Position numbers and translations under genes: made by a program. A DNA stretch of 64,000 nucleotides, from the NCBI GenBank assembly GCA_016722045.1, contig JADKGY010000020.1, positions 124,001 through 188,000 of the forward strand. Reading direction: 5' to 3'. Position 1 is the stretch's first letter; each line of letters opens with the position of its first letter. A model generated the notes under the pieces. That model was not told where the DNA came from, did no database searches, and worked only from the letters and a program-made list of their open reading frames with translations. This DNA is from Candidatus Opimibacter skivensis (GTDB taxonomy: Bacteria; Bacteroidota; Bacteroidia; Chitinophagales; Saprospiraceae). This document shows positions 61,509 to 64,000 of the stretch, one piece after another.

Positions 61509-62426
61509 TCATTTCATTGCTGCCGCCCACCCTTCCGTCAGCGACACGCCAACATAATTTTTTTGCGGCGATACGTTTAAAAATGCAAGTTGAGATGGCG
61601 AAAGAAACACATCCGCATTCTGCCCTTCTGCCAATGCACTATTCACTCTGCATTTTTGAATTTCCGTCATAGGTATTCCACGGTATTTGGAATTGGTGAG
61701 ATAATATTTCGGCGTTGTATCCGGTCTGAAACTTCCTCCGCTTGTAGCTTTGCAGGTTGACTGCTGCGCTATCTTATCCAGTTGTGATTTTGAAATAACT
61801 CCCGGATCATATTCGACTTTCACAGCCTCTTTTCCTTCCTGGTATCCGGCACTTGTTGAGATCACTCCATTCACAGCACCGAATAAAGCCTCGCCCGCCC
61901 AAAAGCAATACATTGTATACGTAGCCGTCGTAGTCCCTTTTTGTTTGGCAGCAAGCTCATCTGTCAGTATCTGAAGATAAAGAGGAGCCTTGCCATTTGT
62001 TTTGACTAAAACATTTGTCATCATATCACTTATTCCATGCGGACTATAATTTCCGTTTAGTCTTGATGACAGATCATTTCCTTTTTCATCCACTATTCTG
62101 ACGACAGGATTATTCCAGGCTGGTTCATTAAAACGCTGAAGAATTTCTGCATCAGCTCCTTGTTTATTATTGTAGATGGCCAGCGGAACAAAGTACGTTT
62201 CAATAGCTTCAACGATCAGGGGATGGCTTAGCACTTCCTTTCCATATGTTCTGCATGTGATACATCCCGGTATCTCCTGAAATACAATAAGAATAGGTTT
62301 TTTTTCAGCTTTACTTCTAGATTGTGCTTCTTCCATCGATCGGAGCCAATGCACATCACCCAGCTCGGTAGGATTGCCCGGACCTGTATATGCAATTAAG
62401 TTTATTAACATTAGAATGTAGATCAT
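61509..62426 (-). CDS. Thioredoxin-like PGCxxC protein fused to an MsrA-like domain
   Basis: 305 residues with a short signal-like N-terminus. Residues about 20-155 are a thioredoxin-like domain with Cys55-x-x-Cys58 in EIPGCITCRTYG, which resembles the VPGUxxT/VPGC thioredoxin-like family known in part as selenoproteins; here the residue is cysteine. Residues about 170-245 resemble peptide-methionine sulfoxide reductase A: YCFWAGEALFGAVNGVISTS, then SAGYQEGKEAVKVEYDP and ISKSQLDKIA, with Cys174 in the place of the MsrA catalytic cysteine. The remaining 60 residues include PKYYLTNSKYRGIPM. It may be an envelope redox or methionine-repair protein; activity is inference. Confidence 0.75.
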   Translation of the reverse strand: MIYILMLINLIAYTGPGNPTELGDVHWLRSMEEAQSRSKAEKKPILIVFQEIPGCITCRTYGKEVLSHPLIVEAIETYFVPLAIYNNKQGADAEILQRFNEPAWNNPVVRIVDEKGNDLSSRLNGNYSPHGISDMMTNVLVKTNGKAPLYLQILTDELAAKQKGTTTATYTMYCFWAGEALFGAVNGVISTSAGYQEGKEAVKVEYDPGVISKSQLDKIAQQSTCKATSGGSFRPDTTPKYYLTNSKYRGIPMTEIQKCRVNSALAEGQNADVFLSPSQLAFLNVSPQKNYVGVSLTEGWAAAMK

Positions 62427-62495
62427 GATTTCAAGTTAGAATATTTTTATAAGAATATTAAATTACAGGAATTAATCTCAACGGATTTTGATTTT

Positions 62496-62531
62496 CCTTC
62501 GCCTCCTCCTTCGCCTTCGCCTCCTCCTTCG
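62496..62531 (-). repeat. Two perfect 18-nt copies CCTTCGCCTCCTCCTTCG
   Basis: Identical copies at 62496-62513 and 62514-62531, between the divergent PGCxxC and exonuclease III genes. A pyrimidine-rich tract that could extend or contract by slippage; a candidate -7 box (TATATTTA) for the exonuclease gene lies just downstream. Confidence 0.8.
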
Positions 62532-62595
62532 CCTTTATTCGTAACTATATTTACGTTTTCAGAAAAAAACTCCATATTCGCAAAAATCTCAATGA

Positions 62596-63357
62596 ATGAA
62601 AATCATAAGCTGGAACGTCAATGGTGTACGTGCTGTAGCCAAAAAAGGTTTTGCAACGCAAATCAAAAACTGGGATGCGGATATAATTTGTTTACAGGAA
62701 ACAAAGGCGCAGGATGCTGAAGTGAAACAGGCGCTTTCCGATATCGCCGATTATAATGTCTATTCGTATTCGGCCATTCGAAAAGGATATTCAGGTACAA
62801 GTATTCTTACCAAAGAGCACCCTAAAAATATTAACTACGGATTGGGCATTGACGCTCATGATCAGGAAGGCAGAGTGATCACTGCCGAATATGACAGCTT
62901 TTATTTATTGACGGCATATATTCCCAATTCCGGGAGTGAACTGGGGAGGCTTGATTATCGCAAAACATGGGATGATGATTTCACGAAATACCTTAAAACA
63001 CTACAGAAGAAAAAACCTGTGATTGCGTGCGGCGATTTTAATGTTGCTCATCAGCCTATTGACCTGGCCCGGCCAAAAGAGAATTATAACAAGACCTCAG
63101 GATACACACAGCAGGAAATTGATGGAATGACCGCGCTTCTCGGTTCAGGATTTGTCGATACTTATCGTCATCTTCGTCCGGATGAAAAAGGGTATAGCTG
63201 GTGGAGCGCTCGTTTTGGAGCGAGAGAAAAAAACATTGGATGGCGCATTGATTATTTCATCGTATCAGATTCATTTTTACCTTCTGTTGTCGATAGCTTT
63301 ATCATGCCTTCTGAAATGGGAAGTGATCATTGTCCTGTTGCGCTTGTTATTAAATGA
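62596..63357 (+). CDS. xth: Exodeoxyribonuclease III
   Basis: 253 residues, full length for the family. Metal and active-site motifs: SWNVNGVRA (Asn7), LQETKA (Glu), GDFNVAH (Asp and Asn), LARPKEN and the terminal SDHCPVALVI (Asp-His). It cuts abasic DNA and degrades 3' ends in base-excision repair. It ends 21 nt before the CDGSH gene and may be cotranscribed with it. Confidence 0.95.
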   Translation: MKIISWNVNGVRAVAKKGFATQIKNWDADIICLQETKAQDAEVKQALSDIADYNVYSYSAIRKGYSGTSILTKEHPKNINYGLGIDAHDQEGRVITAEYDSFYLLTAYIPNSGSELGRLDYRKTWDDDFTKYLKTLQKKKPVIACGDFNVAHQPIDLARPKENYNKTSGYTQQEIDGMTALLGSGFVDTYRHLRPDEKGYSWWSARFGAREKNIGWRIDYFIVSDSFLPSVVDSFIMPSEMGSDHCPVALVIK

Positions 63358-63378
63358 TCTTAACTAAAGAAAATCACG

Positions 63379-63804
63379 ATGATAAAAAAGGAATATACGA
63401 ATGGCGAAATCACGGTTGTTTGGCAGCCGGGACTTTGCATCCATTCAGGCGTTTGTTTTCACAGCCTGCCTGAAGTATTTAAGCCAAGAGACCAGCCATG
63501 GATCCAGATGGAGAAGAGCGACAGCGCAACCATCGAAGCCACTATTAATGCCTGCCCGTCCGGGGCACTTTCATTGAAAGTGGCGGCGGATATGCAGAAG
63601 AATGATATTTCAAATAATGCGGAATTACCCAAAGTGAAAATTATGACCGATGGACCCATTCGCCTCATGGGCGCATGCATGGTCACACTTCCGGACGGCA
63701 CAATAGTTGAGAAACCCAATGGTGTAGCCATCTGCAGGTGCGGTGGCTCAGCTTCATATCCTTTTTGTGATAGCAGCCACAAAACCAATGGATTCAAAGG
63801 ATAA
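63379..63804 (+). CDS. [4Fe-4S] mono-cluster plus CDGSH-type iron-sulfur protein
   Basis: 141 residues. The N-terminal domain (about 5-68) has Cys20, Cys26 and Cys59 (LCIHSGVC ... INACPSGAL), as in divergent mono-cluster ferredoxin-like proteins. The C-terminal CDGSH domain (about 90-137) has Cys119, Cys121, Cys130 and His134 in CRCGGSASYPFCDSSH, the three-Cys one-His [2Fe-2S] ligand set with CDSSH replacing CDGSH. Such fusions probably carry electrons or sense redox state; the partner is unknown. It follows exonuclease III by 21 nt. Confidence 0.9.
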   Translation: MIKKEYTNGEITVVWQPGLCIHSGVCFHSLPEVFKPRDQPWIQMEKSDSATIEATINACPSGALSLKVAADMQKNDISNNAELPKVKIMTDGPIRLMGACMVTLPDGTIVEKPNGVAICRCGGSASYPFCDSSHKTNGFKG

Positions 63805-63898
63805 AGGGCGGGAGTATTAAAAATCCTGAGAATTTTTCCACGACACATTATATATTTTTATAAAGTGTTTATATTGTGCTAACCATTCTTCACGGACC

Positions 63899-64000
63899 AT
63901 GACAGCATTAGCTTTTTTCATGAACCTTTGCGCCCGAATGGAAAGCCTTCATCCTCATCTCAGGAAGTCCACCCTGTTATCTTCTCCTTCTATTGAATAT
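63899..64000 (+). CDS. Possible start of a gene running off the window
   Basis: An ATG at 63899 opens a frame of 34 codons to the window end (MTALAFFMNLCARMESLHPH...). It has no recognisable motif and no clear promoter. It may be a real 5' end or chance. Confidence 0.2.
   Translation, partial: MTALAFFMNLCARMESLHPHLRKSTLLSSPSIEY

Overview
The window is a bacterial chromosome segment from the phylum Bacteroidota, most likely a Saprospiria- or Chitinophagia-like environmental lineage (the rank below phylum is inference). The evidence is gliding and type IX secretion (T9SS) genes (gldE, gldD, PorP/SprF-type protein, T9SS C-terminal sorting domains of type A and type B), a TonB-dependent receptor, matches to the Bacteroidota -7 promoter box TAnnTTTG, and a general lack of strong Shine-Dalgarno sites. 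No rRNA, tRNA, CRISPR array, transposase or phage gene was recognised.

Layout. 1-11.2 kb: end of a small membrane protein, a TonB receptor, a giant secreted subtilase and a secreted M14 carboxypeptidase (secreted protein degradation). 11.3-16.2 kb: an ALDH7-type aldehyde dehydrogenase, a DUF2147 protein and the ssb-gldE-gldD operon. 16.2-24.2 kb: a ferredoxin, small lipoproteins, a HicB-like antitoxin, comM, a HigB/HigA-type toxin-antitoxin pair abutting a truncated gene, and an intact relative of that gene. 24.2-35.9 kb: a 2255-residue type B T9SS surface protein followed by PorP/SprF, OmpA/PD40, and two further exported proteins. 36-39 kb: a DUF885 lipoprotein and a lysine 6-dehydrogenase-like enzyme. 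38.9-46.3 kb: a formate module on the minus strand, fhs-fdhD-fdsB-[four-helix bundle gene]-formate dehydrogenase alpha. 46.6-53.5 kb: GNAT, outer-membrane barrel, DUF2071, then a minus-strand run comF-[broken four-helix bundle gene]-dinB-ompA-PAP2-like. 53.8-64 kb: ECF sigma factor and partner, HtrA, an ABC exporter, a TlpA-like protein, a PGCxxC/MsrA-like fusion, exonuclease III and a CDGSH protein.

Two pathway links stand out. Lysine 6-dehydrogenase-like (37.7 kb) and ALDH7 (11.3 kb) could together convert lysine to 2-aminoadipate. The formate genes could both oxidise formate to CO2 and load it onto tetrahydrofolate.

The most unusual signal is intergenic. Arrays of strictly 7-nt units (GTGAATA, GCAATAA, ATAACGA, ACTGAAT) sit right at gene ends, often touching a stop codon. 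Two four-helix bundle protein genes, one intact and one with a nonsense codon, each lie between oppositely oriented arrays of the same unit type (hexamers at one locus, heptamers at the other), inserted between functionally unrelated neighbours. A third pair of inverted arrays encloses no gene, only a palindrome. I propose these as a family of small gene cassettes bounded by inverted short tandem repeats. A second class of signal is long hairpins that share a conserved core but have different, self-complementary outer stems (16.3 and 61.4 kb; 20.05 and 20.14 kb).
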